NCBI RefSeq assembly: GCF_018390605.1
Contig: NZ_JAHBGD010000027.1
Location: forward strand, 62,001-126,000
Reading direction: 5' to 3'
Length of the DNA: 64,000 nt
Source of the DNA: Ancylobacter defluvii
GTDB lineage: Bacteria > Pseudomonadota > Alphaproteobacteria > Rhizobiales > Xanthobacteraceae
In this document: piece after piece, positions 1-8,166 of the stretch
How positions within the stretch are numbered: the stretch's first letter is position 1
Layout: each line of letters starts with the position of its first letter
Program-made: the position numbers and the translations under genes
The notes under the pieces: model-generated
What the model saw: only the letters and a program-made list of their open reading frames with translations
The model's database searches: none
Told to the model about the DNA's origin: nothing

Positions 1-294
1 CGCCAGCACCTCCGAGCCGATACCCCTGCCCTGTTGGTCGGGCATGATGAAAAACTGAAGCAAGCGGATTTTCGGCGCCTCTTCACGTGTCTGGATCCAG
101 CCAACTTCCGATCCGTCGAGCAAAATGATCCGCACTTCGTCCCCTCGCCACTGATGCGCAAAGCTGGCGATCTGTCTGCCTTCGTCCCACGTCATGAGTT
201 GGCTGGTCAGCGGCCTCATGGTCATGAGATAGAGATCCAGCGCAAACGCGTAGTCTACGGTTTCAGCGGGCTTCAAGCTGATCGTCAGCGACAT
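1..294 (-). CDS. GNAT family N-acetyltransferase (partial, C-terminus outside window)
   Basis: Reading the minus strand from an ATG at 294 gives an open frame beginning MSLTISLKPAETVDYAF and running off the window start. Near the visible end it carries QQGRGIGSEVLA, the acetyl-CoA pyrophosphate-binding motif (Q/R-x-x-G-x-G/A) of GNAT acetyltransferases. The preceding strand IRLLQFFIMPD fits the beta-4 strand of that fold. The substrate cannot be told. It lies downstream of the serine hydrolase on the same strand with a gap of about 110 bases. The last third of the protein is missing from this window. Confidence 0.8.
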   Translation of the reverse strand, partial: MSLTISLKPAETVDYAFALDLYLMTMRPLTSQLMTWDEGRQIASFAHQWRGDEVRIILLDGSEVGWIQTREEAPKIRLLQFFIMPDQQGRGIGSEVLA

Positions 295-403
295 GCTGCG
301 GGTTCCGACCTTCCATGCTGGCGGCTGTCGCCAGATCAGCGTGACGGCTGCCAGTGTAGATGGCAGCCGGCTGCCTTCTTCGCGACGACGGGTAATCCTG
401 TCG

Positions 404-1426
404 CTACGAGCTGTCTTTGGGAAGACGTTCGTAGCCAAGCCATTCGATGCAAGGTTGATTGCCCGCAAGCACGCCTTCAACCAGCTCGGGCACGATCGCC
501 ATTCCCTGCGATCCATTGGTCAGAATCACCGTGGCTGCTTGCTCGGACACGGAGCCAATCGCGAATGTCTTGTGTCGCCCCTGATCGCCGTCTCCCCACT
601 GGAAGAAGGCGCCCTGTGCCGGGTCGAGTCCCCACCCCAGTCCCCAGGAGATGTCAGTATCTACATCTAACCCGGGACGAATGGCCGTAATCCCACGTCG
701 GCGCACGGACACATGAGGCTTCAGCCAGAGTGACGCCGTTTCGGATCGAAGGTGCGCGCCTGTCAAGACCGCCTGAAGGAAGCGCGCATAGTCGCCCGCC
801 GTGGTATGCAACGAGAACGCCGCCATGGCCTCCTGAGGCTTGCGCTTCGGTCCGGCTTGCTGCGCGCTGTCATGCGGCGCGACGTGATTGGTCTCGAAGG
901 CCGGCTGCCAGACATAGCTCGATCTCGTCATCGCCAAAGGCTGAAAGACGAGGCTGCACATCAGTTGTTCGAGAGGTTCCCCCGTTATGCGCTCCACCAC
1001 CTTCTGGAGCCACGTATAGCCCTCCCCCGAATAGGAGAAGCGCTGCCCGGGCGCGAAATGGGACCGCAGAGGGAACTCAGCCGAGCGCCAGTTGGGCAAT
1101 CCGGTCGAATGACAGAGCGCCTGACCGACGGTAACGACTGCGGACCGCGTATCGTCATCCACATATTCGGGAACCCAAGCCGACAGCTTGGTCTCCAGCG
1201 AGAGGTAACCCGCATCGATCAACCGCAACACGGCATAAGCGAACACCGGCTTGCTGAGCGACGCCGCGTCGAAGATGGTCTCGTCGTTCACCGCAACCCT
1301 TGTCACAGTGTGGATGACCCCCGCGCAGCGCAGATCCACACGGCCCGACCGCACCACCGCGACCGATGCTCCCGGCACGCCAGCGCGCTCTATGAGGGCG
1401 TCGAGGTCATCAAACGCTTGTCGCAT
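404..1426 (-). CDS. Serine hydrolase, class C beta-lactamase/penicillin-binding protein-like
   Basis: A 340-residue protein with the hallmarks of the beta-lactamase/transpeptidase-like fold (Pfam Beta-lactamase). S56-L-S-K59 supplies the nucleophile and general base (SxxK), and Y132-S-G is the second catalytic motif (YxN/YSG type). An H-K-T triplet in GRHKTFAIG near the C-terminus is in the place of the KTG motif. No clear signal peptide is seen, so it is more likely a cytoplasmic esterase- or peptidase-like member than a secreted resistance enzyme. That is inference, because members act as esterases, D-aminopeptidases or beta-lactamases. The next gene downstream on the same strand is a GNAT acetyltransferase. 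Confidence 0.85.
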   Translation of the reverse strand: MRQAFDDLDALIERAGVPGASVAVVRSGRVDLRCAGVIHTVTRVAVNDETIFDAASLSKPVFAYAVLRLIDAGYLSLETKLSAWVPEYVDDDTRSAVVTVGQALCHSTGLPNWRSAEFPLRSHFAPGQRFSYSGEGYTWLQKVVERITGEPLEQLMCSLVFQPLAMTRSSYVWQPAFETNHVAPHDSAQQAGPKRKPQEAMAAFSLHTTAGDYARFLQAVLTGAHLRSETASLWLKPHVSVRRRGITAIRPGLDVDTDISWGLGWGLDPAQGAFFQWGDGDQGRHKTFAIGSVSEQAATVILTNGSQGMAIVPELVEGVLAGNQPCIEWLGYERLPKDSS

Positions 1427-1500
1427 CTTTTCACAATGCCCTTGGCTCCCAAGGGCCGCAACGGGTGGAAACTGGCTCGCGTCATCTCTAGCATGCCCGC

Positions 1501-1971
1501 ATGTATCAGATCAGCACGTCCGGCTACTCGAAGCAGGATCCGGTCATGCGCTGGGCGTTGCCAGACCGGATATTCTTCGCATGCGGCGCCTGCCACATTC
1601 TCGCGCATGCATTCCTGCATCGACACGGCCGCCCGGAGCATGAGGTGCTCTGGATCAAACCCATCGAGGGATACACTGGCAACCATATTTTTGTGGCCGG
1701 GGGCGAATGGGCGTTCGACTACCACGGCTATTCCGATCGACGTCGCTATCTTGCGCACACATGGCGCAGAGCGGGCAAACTCTGGCCGGGATGGAATGCG
1801 GACATCGTTCCGCTGCCCAGAGATGTTCTCGTCAGCGAGGCGCGCTCCCGCACGTTTCCCGGCCTGCGACTGAGAGAGCCGGGACAGTTCCTGCATGATG
1901 CCCTACCGCGCGCCAACCGCTTTCTCGATCGCTTTGCTGCGCCACCATTCGCCACGCCGGACGTGACCTGA
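1501..1971 (+). CDS. Hypothetical protein, 156 residues
   Basis: An open frame divergent from the serine hydrolase. The protein begins MYQISTSGYSKQDPVMRW and has no signal peptide or membrane segment. It contains an early cysteine pair (ACGACH) followed by histidines (ILAHAFLHRHG) and an aromatic stretch around FVAGGEWAFDYHGYSDRR. This suggests a compact soluble fold, but I do not recognise the family. It is chosen over competing frames because the composition is protein-like across the full length, whereas the opposing frame is Arg/Ala-rich. Function unknown. Confidence 0.6.
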   Translation: MYQISTSGYSKQDPVMRWALPDRIFFACGACHILAHAFLHRHGRPEHEVLWIKPIEGYTGNHIFVAGGEWAFDYHGYSDRRRYLAHTWRRAGKLWPGWNADIVPLPRDVLVSEARSRTFPGLRLREPGQFLHDALPRANRFLDRFAAPPFATPDVT

Positions 1972-2252
1972 TCTCACTCCGTTCCTAGGGTTCCGGGTGC
2001 GCACAATGCGGCACTCGGATTTCCGGCAATGATGATTCCGGCGAGGGCCCAATGTCTTGTCGACTAGCAAGTTGAGCGTCCGACGCTGCGCCGGGTCGCG
2101 ACCTTGAGCAGCACGCCATTCCTCACTCGCCAGGATCGAGCATGCAAGCGCCAGGTATTCTGCGTGCGAGCGAGTCGGCGGCCACGCGCGCGAGGCGCCC
2201 GAGACGGGGGCGCGCACCTCTGTCCTCCGCGCTTGTAGCCTCGGCTCGCCGC

Positions 2253-2387
2253 GATTCGGCCGCGCGGTGATATCGATGGCCTGATCGCCGCCACGCAATC
2301 GTCAATGTGCTCATCCTCATCGCCCGCATCGAGCGGGATTTCGACGGCACAAACGCGTCCGTAGTCAATCCCTGGGAGCCTGTCTGA
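2253..2387 (+). pseudogene. Remnant of a vapC (PIN-domain toxin) gene, 3' end only
   Basis: Translated piecewise, this stretch gives IRPRGDIDGLIAATQS and, after a frame change near 2300, VLILIARIERDFDGTNASVV followed by NPWEPV and a stop. The intact VapC at 5723-6130 reads IRPRGDIDGLIAAT and ends ASVINPWEASP, so this is the last 45 or so residues of the same toxin family. The 5' part, the antitoxin gene and any recombinase gene are absent. The preceding 280 bases (1972-2252) hold no convincing gene and may contain further unrecognisable debris. The stop directly abuts the end of the convergent NTF2-like gene. Confidence 0.8.
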
Positions 2388-2777
2388 TCACTCAGGCTCT
2401 CCGTGCTGAGTCCCTGAGGGCGTTCCTTGATGGAACAGCATTTGCCAGCGGCCCTCGGTCCGTTTCCAGATGGAACTTCGCAGGGAATAGGCCTCACCGG
2501 CACCGTCACTTCGTACGGTTCGATAGGTGATCTGCACCACGTCCTCTGCGAGAGACCTGAACCTGAAGTCGTGAGCGGTCAACGCTCGCGAGCTCTCGCC
2601 TTCATTGGCGAGGCTGCGGACCACGTCGTTCTTGCTGTGGACGCACCCCGATCTTCCGAATTCGAGGAAATCGTCGGCGAGAAGTCCCGCGACGATCTCC
2701 GGCTTAACGCGCACAGCTTGATCCAGCAGTTGTTCTTCCAGCATCCGAACATGCTCGAAATCATGCGGCGGCGTCAT
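2388..2777 (-). CDS. DUF4440/SnoaL-like (NTF2 fold) protein
   Basis: A 129-residue protein resembling the DUF4440 branch of the NTF2-like superfamily: an N-terminal helix (LEEQLLDQAVRVKPEIVAGL), then DDFLEFGRSG, and a C-terminal sheet ending SIWKRTEGRWQMLFHQGTP, the usual end of this fold. Such proteins are small cone-shaped domains that bind or turn over small ligands; no ligand can be assigned. The ATG at 2777 is preferred over an upstream in-frame start at 2822 because it follows a GGAGG/GAGGGAG ribosome-binding site. The gene ends immediately beside the vapC remnant. Confidence 0.75.
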   Translation of the reverse strand: MTPPHDFEHVRMLEEQLLDQAVRVKPEIVAGLLADDFLEFGRSGCVHSKNDVVRSLANEGESSRALTAHDFRFRSLAEDVVQITYRTVRSDGAGEAYSLRSSIWKRTEGRWQMLFHQGTPSGTQHGEPE

Positions 2778-2823
2778 CTCTCCCTCCTCCCAACACCGCT
2801 TCCCGATCGGAAACGATGTCATT

Positions 2824-3261
2824 TCATGCTATCTGGCAGGCCATCCGCACTCCAGACCGGTGGAAGCCGACGGCCTCATAGAACGTATGGGCTTCTGTTC
2901 GGCCGAGACCACTTGTGAGTTCCAGCGTGTCACAACCTGCTCGCTTGGCAACGGCCCGTGCAAACTCCACCAAACTTCGGCCTACGCCGCGTCGCCGAGC
3001 TGTTTCCGTCACCACGATCGTCGTGATCCTCGCGAGCGGCTGCGGATAGAAGAGCAGCGGCGCGATATGAAGTGCGAGGAGTCCCACCGGTGCGTCTCGC
3101 TGCTCTGCCAGGAACGCCGGGTCCATTTTGCGATCGGACGCCAAAGCCAAGCGTCGGGCGATTTCCTCGACCGAATGCTTGAAGCCCAGGCCGCGCATCA
3201 GTACGGAGATTGCAGGCGCGTCGTGCGGCTCAATGGCGCGGATGTCGATCAGTTCGGTCAT
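2824..3261 (-). CDS. GNAT family N-acetyltransferase
   Basis: About 145 residues with the GNAT core. The strand ITTIVVTETARRRGVGRSL carries the R-x-x-G-x-G acetyl-CoA loop (RRRGVG). The end, TEAHTFYEAVGFHRSG, matches the conserved closing F-Y-x-x-x-G-F block. The acceptor is unknown. The start is ambiguous: ATGs at 3261 and 3285 and a GTG at 3300 are in frame, none with a good ribosome-binding site. 3261 is chosen because the domain begins right after it. The 5' end overlaps the 3' end of the upstream S9 peptidase gene by about 30 bases, suggesting translational coupling. Confidence 0.8.
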   Translation of the reverse strand: MTELIDIRAIEPHDAPAISVLMRGLGFKHSVEEIARRLALASDRKMDPAFLAEQRDAPVGLLALHIAPLLFYPQPLARITTIVVTETARRRGVGRSLVEFARAVAKRAGCDTLELTSGLGRTEAHTFYEAVGFHRSGVRMACQIA

Positions 3262-5206
3262 ATCGGTTGGAGCCAGTTGACGGTTCATCTTTCTGCTCAC
3301 AAGGGTAGAGATAGCCCTCTATGCCTTCCTTTATCAGCATCGAGCTACACTTCAGTTCTTCCGGGTGGATAGGCTCCCATCGGCCGCCGAGATGACGGGC
3401 GAGGAAAGCTTCGGCCACGGCGTAGAAAGCTATTTTGTTCTCAGGCCGCACGAAGCCATGGCCCTCATCGGGAAAAAGAACATAGTCGACCGGGATGCCC
3501 TTATCCTTGAGAACCGCGACCATCTGATCGGATTCAGCCTGCTTCACTCGTGGGTCGTTTGCGCCGTGCCCAATGAGCAGCGGCTTGGAGATCTTGTCGG
3601 CCTGGAAGAGCGGCGAGCGTTCGTGGGCGAGCCTTAACCCCTCGTCCGTGTCAGGGTCGCCGATCGCCTTGTGCATTTGGACGCGGATGGCTTCCCAATA
3701 GGGCGGTACGGTGCGCAGGAGCGTTTCGAGATTGGAGGGGCCGACGATATCGATGCCACAGGCATAGATGTCGGGATTGCGGGTTAGGCCGACGAGCGTC
3801 GCGTAGCCACCGTAACTTCCTCCCATGATCGCGACTCGCATTGGATCGGCGATCTTCCGGTCGACAGCCCAGGCAACAGCGTCGAGCAAATCGTCGTCCA
3901 TCCGCCGGCCCCATTCCTGGTCGCCGGCATTCACAAAGGCTTTGCCGAAGCCGGTGGAACCCCGGAAATTCACGCTGAGAACGGCATAGCCGCGATTGGC
4001 GAGCCATTGATGCAAGAAATGGTAGCCGAAGATGTTCCGCTGCCACGGGCCTCCGTGAACAAGAAGTACCATTGGTTGGAGGACTCCCTCCGGAACCTCC
4101 CTGGGCAGCGTGAGATAGGAGACCAGGTCGAGTTTATCGCGCGAAACGATCGTCACTGGACGCATCGATGCAAGCGGCGCATCGGCAAGCTCCGGACGAC
4201 TTTGGTGTAGCTCCCGCAGTGATTTTGCCTGGCGGTCGTAGAGATAGCTGGCCCCTGGTTCAGTGTCGGAGGTTACGTCAATGATCCACGTGCGATCATC
4301 CTCGGTCCGGCTTTTAAGAGACCAGTCACCGATATCCTGCTCCTGGAGGAAGTCGAGATCGGCCTGAACCCGAGAATCGAGCACGACGTATTCCTGACGC
4401 TCGGTGATGACGCTGTAGGCCAGTGGTTCAAGAGTATCCTGGTCGAGAAGTAGCGATCCGAGATCGGCCGTGGCGTGGGCTGCGATCTCCATGGTCTCGC
4501 CAGTGGCAAGATCGACGCGGCTGAGTGAGGCGGTATCCCGTCCGCGGCTATCCCGCAGGAAAACAGCCTTGGCTCGTGCATCAAGGTGGCTCGGCATGGA
4601 AACACGGGCATCTTCCGGCGCGAAAGTGATCCATGGCCTCCAGGCGTCTCCGGCACGATGCAGTATGACGCGGCCTCCGTCGGACGCATTCCTGACCGCG
4701 AGATGGGTCTTGTAAAGTCGGTCGGTGACGAAGGAGGCGAAGCCCAGGTTCTCTTCTACAAGGGCAATATCCCCCGTGACGAGATCAACCGTATAAAGGT
4801 CGTGGAAACGTCGATCGCGTTGGTTCAATCCAACGAGGATTCGATCGCGAATCACACGGCTAACCCCGCGAATCACAGCGGTGACGCCGTTGAATGGCGT
4901 CAGATCCCGGGTGGTGCGCGATATCGGATCAACGGCATAGATGTGGTAATTCTCGTCGCCATCCTGATCCTGTAGGTAGACCAGATGCTGGCCGTCATAG
5001 GTCCAGCGATATGCCCTGATGCCGCTGCCATGATCGGCAGTGACAGGTTGCGCCTCATGTGGCGCCTCAACCGGAGCCACCCATAGATTAAGCACCCCAT
5101 CGGCCGGCGCCAACCACGAGAGCAAGCGTCCGTCCGGACTGATTTGAGTAGATGCCTTGCTCGGGTTGCCGAACAAGTGAGCTCGGGGAATCAACGGAGC
5201 CGCCAT
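3230..5206 (-). CDS. Prolyl oligopeptidase family (S9) serine peptidase
   Basis: A 658-residue protein with an N-terminal beta-propeller (repeated blades such as STQISPDGRLLSWLAP, IRAYRWTYDGQHLVYL and WIIDVTSDTEPGASY) and a C-terminal alpha/beta-hydrolase domain. The nucleophile elbow is GGSYGG, the acid lies in GHGANDPRVK and the histidine in FPDEGHGF, giving a Ser-Asp-His triad. The oxyanion region HGGPW is also present. Family members cleave short peptides or acylated dipeptides in the cytoplasm. No signal peptide is seen with the start at 5206; an in-frame start at 5329 would add 41 atypical residues. The downstream GNAT gene overlaps its 3' end. Confidence 0.92.
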   Translation of the reverse strand: MAAPLIPRAHLFGNPSKASTQISPDGRLLSWLAPADGVLNLWVAPVEAPHEAQPVTADHGSGIRAYRWTYDGQHLVYLQDQDGDENYHIYAVDPISRTTRDLTPFNGVTAVIRGVSRVIRDRILVGLNQRDRRFHDLYTVDLVTGDIALVEENLGFASFVTDRLYKTHLAVRNASDGGRVILHRAGDAWRPWITFAPEDARVSMPSHLDARAKAVFLRDSRGRDTASLSRVDLATGETMEIAAHATADLGSLLLDQDTLEPLAYSVITERQEYVVLDSRVQADLDFLQEQDIGDWSLKSRTEDDRTWIIDVTSDTEPGASYLYDRQAKSLRELHQSRPELADAPLASMRPVTIVSRDKLDLVSYLTLPREVPEGVLQPMVLLVHGGPWQRNIFGYHFLHQWLANRGYAVLSVNFRGSTGFGKAFVNAGDQEWGRRMDDDLLDAVAWAVDRKIADPMRVAIMGGSYGGYATLVGLTRNPDIYACGIDIVGPSNLETLLRTVPPYWEAIRVQMHKAIGDPDTDEGLRLAHERSPLFQADKISKPLLIGHGANDPRVKQAESDQMVAVLKDKGIPVDYVLFPDEGHGFVRPENKIAFYAVAEAFLARHLGGRWEPIHPEELKCSSMLIKEGIEGYLYPCEQKDEPSTGSNRYDRTDRHPRH

Positions 5207-5410
5207 CCCTCGACTGTATCTGAACTGGTTCTCCTGTCTAATCGAACAGGCGCCCCAAGACCGAGTGCCCTGTCCGTTACGCATCATGCAATCCGCGCCG
5301 TGTTCGCAGATCACTCCTATGAGTTGCATGATTATCGAGCCTGTCTATCACGCTCTATGCGCCACCCCACGCTCTCGCCAGAATCCAGTGTTCGCTAAAA
5401 ATCCCGCTGG

Positions 5411-5459
5411 TTGACCCATCGGACTCGCCCCTTATATAGCTAGACAGGCTAGCTAGGAG
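5411..5459 (+). promoter_or_regulatory. Promoter and operator of the vapBC-recombinase operon
   Basis: TTGACC at 5411-5416 and TATATA at 5433-5438, 16 bases apart, form a plausible sigma-70-type promoter. Overlapping its -10 region is an inverted repeat, TAGCTAG (5437-5443), spacer ACAGG, CTAGCTA (5449-5455). A TAGGAG ribosome-binding site follows at 5454-5459. An operator overlapping the -10 region is what autoregulation by a Phd/VapB antitoxin would need; binding itself is inferred. Confidence 0.6.
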
Positions 5460-5468
5460 TGCCCGCGC

Positions 5469-5723
5469 ATGGAATGGCCGTTGCAGGACGCCAAGAACCA
5501 GTTCTCAAAGGTGGTGCAGAAAGCCCGCGCCGAAGGGCCGCAGATCGTCACCTTGCGCGGCGATCGCGCCGCCGTCGTACTCTCGGCCGCCGACTATGAC
5601 GCGCTGCGCGCCGGCCGGCCGAGCTTGGTCGACGACCTGCTCTCCGGGCCGGCCTGGGACGCCGACTTCACCGAGGCGGTCGAAACGCGCGCCAGCGCCC
5701 CGAGCCGCGACGTCGCGCTCTGA
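5469..5723 (+). CDS. Phd/YefM-type antitoxin of a VapBC module
   Basis: An 84-residue protein whose N-terminus, MEWPLQDAKNQFSKVV, followed by TLRGDRAAVVLSAADYDAL, is the Phd/YefM DNA-binding antitoxin fold (the typical 'W-x-L-x-x-A-K-x-x-F-S-x-L-V' opening). The C-terminal part (about residues 50-84) is polar and likely disordered until it wraps the toxin. The stop overlaps the toxin start (TGATG), so the two are translationally coupled. The inverted repeat over the promoter is the probable autorepression site. Its role is to neutralise the PIN toxin and to repress the operon, which also contains a recombinase. Confidence 0.9.
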   Translation: MEWPLQDAKNQFSKVVQKARAEGPQIVTLRGDRAAVVLSAADYDALRAGRPSLVDDLLSGPAWDADFTEAVETRASAPSRDVAL

Positions 5724-6130
5724 TGTACCTGGTCGACACCAACATCATCTCGGAGGCCCGGCGCGGCTCGACGCAGGCGACCTCCTGGCTGCGCGGCGTG
5801 GATCCGCTCAGCGTCCATCTCAGCACACTGACCCTTGGCGAGATCATGCGCGGCATCGCGCTGAAGCAGAAGGCCGAGCCCAAGACGGCCGGGCACCTCG
5901 CCGAGTGGCTGCGCAAGATCCGCCACGATCATGCCGAGCGTATCCTGCCGGTCACCGACCCGATTTCGGTCGAGTGGGGGCGGATCGCCGCCATCCGGCC
6001 GCGCGGCGACATCGACGGACTGATCGCCGCCACTGCCATCGTCCACGACCTCATTCTTGTCACCCGCAATATCGCGGACTTCGAGGATACCGGCGCCTCG
6101 GTGATCAATCCATGGGAGGCGAGCCCATGA
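5723..6130 (+). CDS. VapC/FitB-type PIN-domain ribonuclease toxin
   Basis: A 135-residue PIN-domain protein. The acidic metal-binding residues are visible: D5 in MYLVDTNIISE, E40 in LTLGEIMRG, D96/D98 in RGDIDGLIAA, and D119 in TRNIADFE. In this family these coordinate Mg2+ for single-strand-specific RNA cleavage. It pairs with the upstream Phd-type antitoxin. Its last codons overlap the recombinase start (ATGA at 6127-6130), making an unusual three-gene operon. The gene is intact, and a degenerate 3' copy of a close relative lies at 2253-2387. Confidence 0.92.
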   Translation: MYLVDTNIISEARRGSTQATSWLRGVDPLSVHLSTLTLGEIMRGIALKQKAEPKTAGHLAEWLRKIRHDHAERILPVTDPISVEWGRIAAIRPRGDIDGLIAATAIVHDLILVTRNIADFEDTGASVINPWEASP

Positions 6131-7221
6131 CATCCGGGCCATCCGACGGAGCTACCCGGACGACCGACGACGACGCGCCGGCGCAGGTCGCGGGACAAGT
6201 GACAGAAGTCTCCGAGCATCCCTCCCCTACCCTCCCCGCGCATCTTGAGCGTCTCACCGAACGGGCGCGGGACTATGTCGATGCAGCGAGCTCGGCGAAC
6301 ACTCGCCGGGCCTATGGTGCCGATTGGAAGCATTTCTCCGGCTGGTGCCGGCGGCAGGGCCTCGAGCTGTTCCCGCCCTCCCCTCAGGTGGTCGGACTCT
6401 ACATCACGGCCTGTGCCTCTGGCGCCGCCATTCCGGGGGGCAAGCCGAACGCAGTCTCAACCATCGAGCGGCGGCTGTCGGCCCTTGGCTGGAATTTTGC
6501 CCAGCACGGCACGCCCCTCGACCGTGCCGATCGCCATATCGCCACTGTGCTGGCCGGCATCCGCAACACCCACGGCCGTCCGCCGGTGCAGAAGGAAGCG
6601 GTGCTTCCCGAGAACGTCATCGCCATGCTCGAGACGCTCGAGCGCGGCACGCTACGCGGCCTGCGCGACCGCGCCATGCTGCTGCTCGGCTTCGCCGGCG
6701 GACTGCGGCGGTCCGAGATCGTCGCGCTCGATGCCGGCCGCGATCAGACCGAGGATGGCCGTGGCTGGATCGAGATCCTCGACAAGGGAATGTTGGTCAC
6801 GCTGCGCGGCAAGACCGGCTGGCGCGAGGTCGAGATCGGTCGGGGCTCATCGGATTCCACCTGCCCGGTCGTCGCAGTCCAGACGTGGCTCAAGCTGGCG
6901 AAGATCGGCCACGGACCGCTGTTCCGGCGGGTCACCAGCCGGGGCAAGGACGTCGGTCCGGACCGCCTCACCGACCAGCAGGTGGCGCGGCTGGTCAAGC
7001 GCACGGCACTCGCCGCCGGCGTTCGGGCAGATCTCAGCGAGGGCGAGCGCCAGATGATGTTTGCTGGCCATTCGCTGCGCGCCGGCCTCGCCTCCTCGGC
7101 CGAGGTCGACGAGCGCTACGTCCAGAAACAGCTCGGCCATGCCTCCGCCGAGATGACCCGGCGCTACCAGCGCCGGCGCGATCGCTTCCGCGTCAATCTC
7201 ACCAAAGCAGCAGGCCTATGA
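6127..7221 (+). CDS. Tyrosine recombinase/integrase
   Basis: A 364-residue XerC/D-like recombinase. It has an N-terminal SAM-like core-binding domain (about 35-135, containing RAYGADWKHFSGWCRRQGL) and a C-terminal catalytic domain. The catalytic arginine is in GFAGGLRRSEIVALD (about residue 190), H-x-L-R is in GHSLRAGLAS (about 315), the second histidine in QLGHASAEM (about 337), and the nucleophile in RRYQRR (about 346). It would act on DNA by cutting and rejoining through a phosphotyrosine. Its start overlaps the vapC stop by 4 bases, so it is expressed with the toxin-antitoxin pair. A second, decayed copy of its last 90 bases lies at 7973-8062. No attachment site could be identified. Confidence 0.93.
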   Translation: MTSGPSDGATRTTDDDAPAQVAGQVTEVSEHPSPTLPAHLERLTERARDYVDAASSANTRRAYGADWKHFSGWCRRQGLELFPPSPQVVGLYITACASGAAIPGGKPNAVSTIERRLSALGWNFAQHGTPLDRADRHIATVLAGIRNTHGRPPVQKEAVLPENVIAMLETLERGTLRGLRDRAMLLLGFAGGLRRSEIVALDAGRDQTEDGRGWIEILDKGMLVTLRGKTGWREVEIGRGSSDSTCPVVAVQTWLKLAKIGHGPLFRRVTSRGKDVGPDRLTDQQVARLVKRTALAAGVRADLSEGERQMMFAGHSLRAGLASSAEVDERYVQKQLGHASAEMTRRYQRRRDRFRVNLTKAAGL

Positions 7222-7250
7222 ATGATCACGGTTAGGCGTCCTCCCCTTCC

Positions 7251-7661
7251 CTAACTCCGAGCGTCAGGTGTGATGAGAACAAGCGACGGAAAGTAGCGCC
7301 CATATCGGCCACTATCGCGCGTCAGCAACGGTAGTTCACTTACGGCCGCATGGGCACCAATGAAGAAATCGGGTAACACGCCGGTCCGTGTCCCACCCGC
7401 CTTACGATACTGAGCGAAAACCTTGCCGGCCAGGAACAGGGCCGGCCGCGGCATTGGAACGATGTCGATCCCAGTTTCCGTCAAGACGGCCTCGATATCC
7501 TCAATCCGTTCATAGCGCACCGAGAGCTCGGCATAGACGACGTCGTTTATCAGCAGCGGACCGCGCAGCGACGCGGTCTCCAACTGGGCAACCGACCAAT
7601 CTGCCCAATGCGGATCGTCAGTGACGAGATCCAGCAGAACATTCGTGTCGACCAACGTCAC
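7251..7661 (-). CDS. PIN-domain toxin (VapC-like) of a second toxin-antitoxin pair
   Basis: A 136-residue PIN protein beginning MTLVDTNVLLDLV, with acidic residues D5, E45 (VVYAELSVRY), an Asp in VLPDFFIGAHA and another in LLTRDSGRY. This is the metal site of a PIN ribonuclease. It overlaps the upstream AbrB-type antitoxin gene by 4 bases. It is unrelated in detail to the VapC at 5723. It sits on the opposite strand directly after the recombinase gene, between that gene and a duplicated recombinase 3' end, which suggests the pair arrived as a unit. Confidence 0.92.
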   Translation of the reverse strand: MTLVDTNVLLDLVTDDPHWADWSVAQLETASLRGPLLINDVVYAELSVRYERIEDIEAVLTETGIDIVPMPRPALFLAGKVFAQYRKAGGTRTGVLPDFFIGAHAAVSELPLLTRDSGRYGRYFPSLVLITPDARS

Positions 7662-7891
7662 ACATCACCGCGGGTCAATGCCATGATCGCATCAGTCGTC
7701 AGTCCCTTGCCAGCATGCCCACGAAATCTGGCGAACCGGCTGGGTGGGCGCTTTTCATCAGCCCGGGCCAACACCACGCTGCCATCGGGCGCACGCCGAA
7801 AATCAACACGGCTGCCAGGTGCGATGCCGAGCAAGTCACGCACCGACTTAGGGATTGTCACCTGGCCCTTGGAGGTCACGGTCGTGCTCAT
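7658..7891 (-). CDS. AbrB/MazE/SpoVT-family antitoxin
   Basis: A 77-residue protein whose N-terminal half, TVTSKGQVTIPKSVRDLLG, is the swapped-hairpin AbrB DNA-binding domain typical of VapB/MazE antitoxins. The C-terminal tail (RFARFRGHAGKGLTTDAIM) would bind and block the PIN toxin. It is upstream of the toxin gene with a 4-base overlap. An AGGTGGAAGA ribosome-binding site precedes the ATG. It probably represses its own promoter in the 7892-7970 region. Confidence 0.92.
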   Translation of the reverse strand: MSTTVTSKGQVTIPKSVRDLLGIAPGSRVDFRRAPDGSVVLARADEKRPPSRFARFRGHAGKGLTTDAIMALTRGDV

Positions 7892-7972
7892 TCTTCCACC
7901 TAAGTAAGGACCCTGATGAGAAAAGTATTACATGGATGGCCAAGTTTCAAGGACACCACAAAATACCCTGTA

Positions 7973-8062
7973 GCTCGGCCATGCCTCGGCCGAGATGACG
8001 CGGCGCTACCAGCGCAGGCGCGATCGCTTCCGGGGCAATCTCACCAAGGTGGCGGGGCTATG
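7973..8062 (+). pseudogene. Duplicated 3' fragment of the tyrosine recombinase gene
   Basis: These 90 bases match 7131-7221 at roughly 88% by eye and translate to LGHASAEMTRRYQRRRDRF, including the second catalytic histidine and the nucleophilic tyrosine. The stop codon of the intact gene (TGA) reads TGG here, so the frame runs on into unrelated sequence. No 5' portion is present. Both copies are in the same orientation and bracket the AbrB/PIN pair, so they look like the scars of an insertion, duplication or recombination between two related recombinase genes. Confidence 0.85.
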
Positions 8063-8166
8063 GCCAGCCACGAGAACCCCTCCCCTGCCCTTCGGACGTT
8101 GCAACGCGATATCGGATCGAGTCGTGATGCCTTGCAAATCAGGAATTGCGATCCATAATTGCAAGG

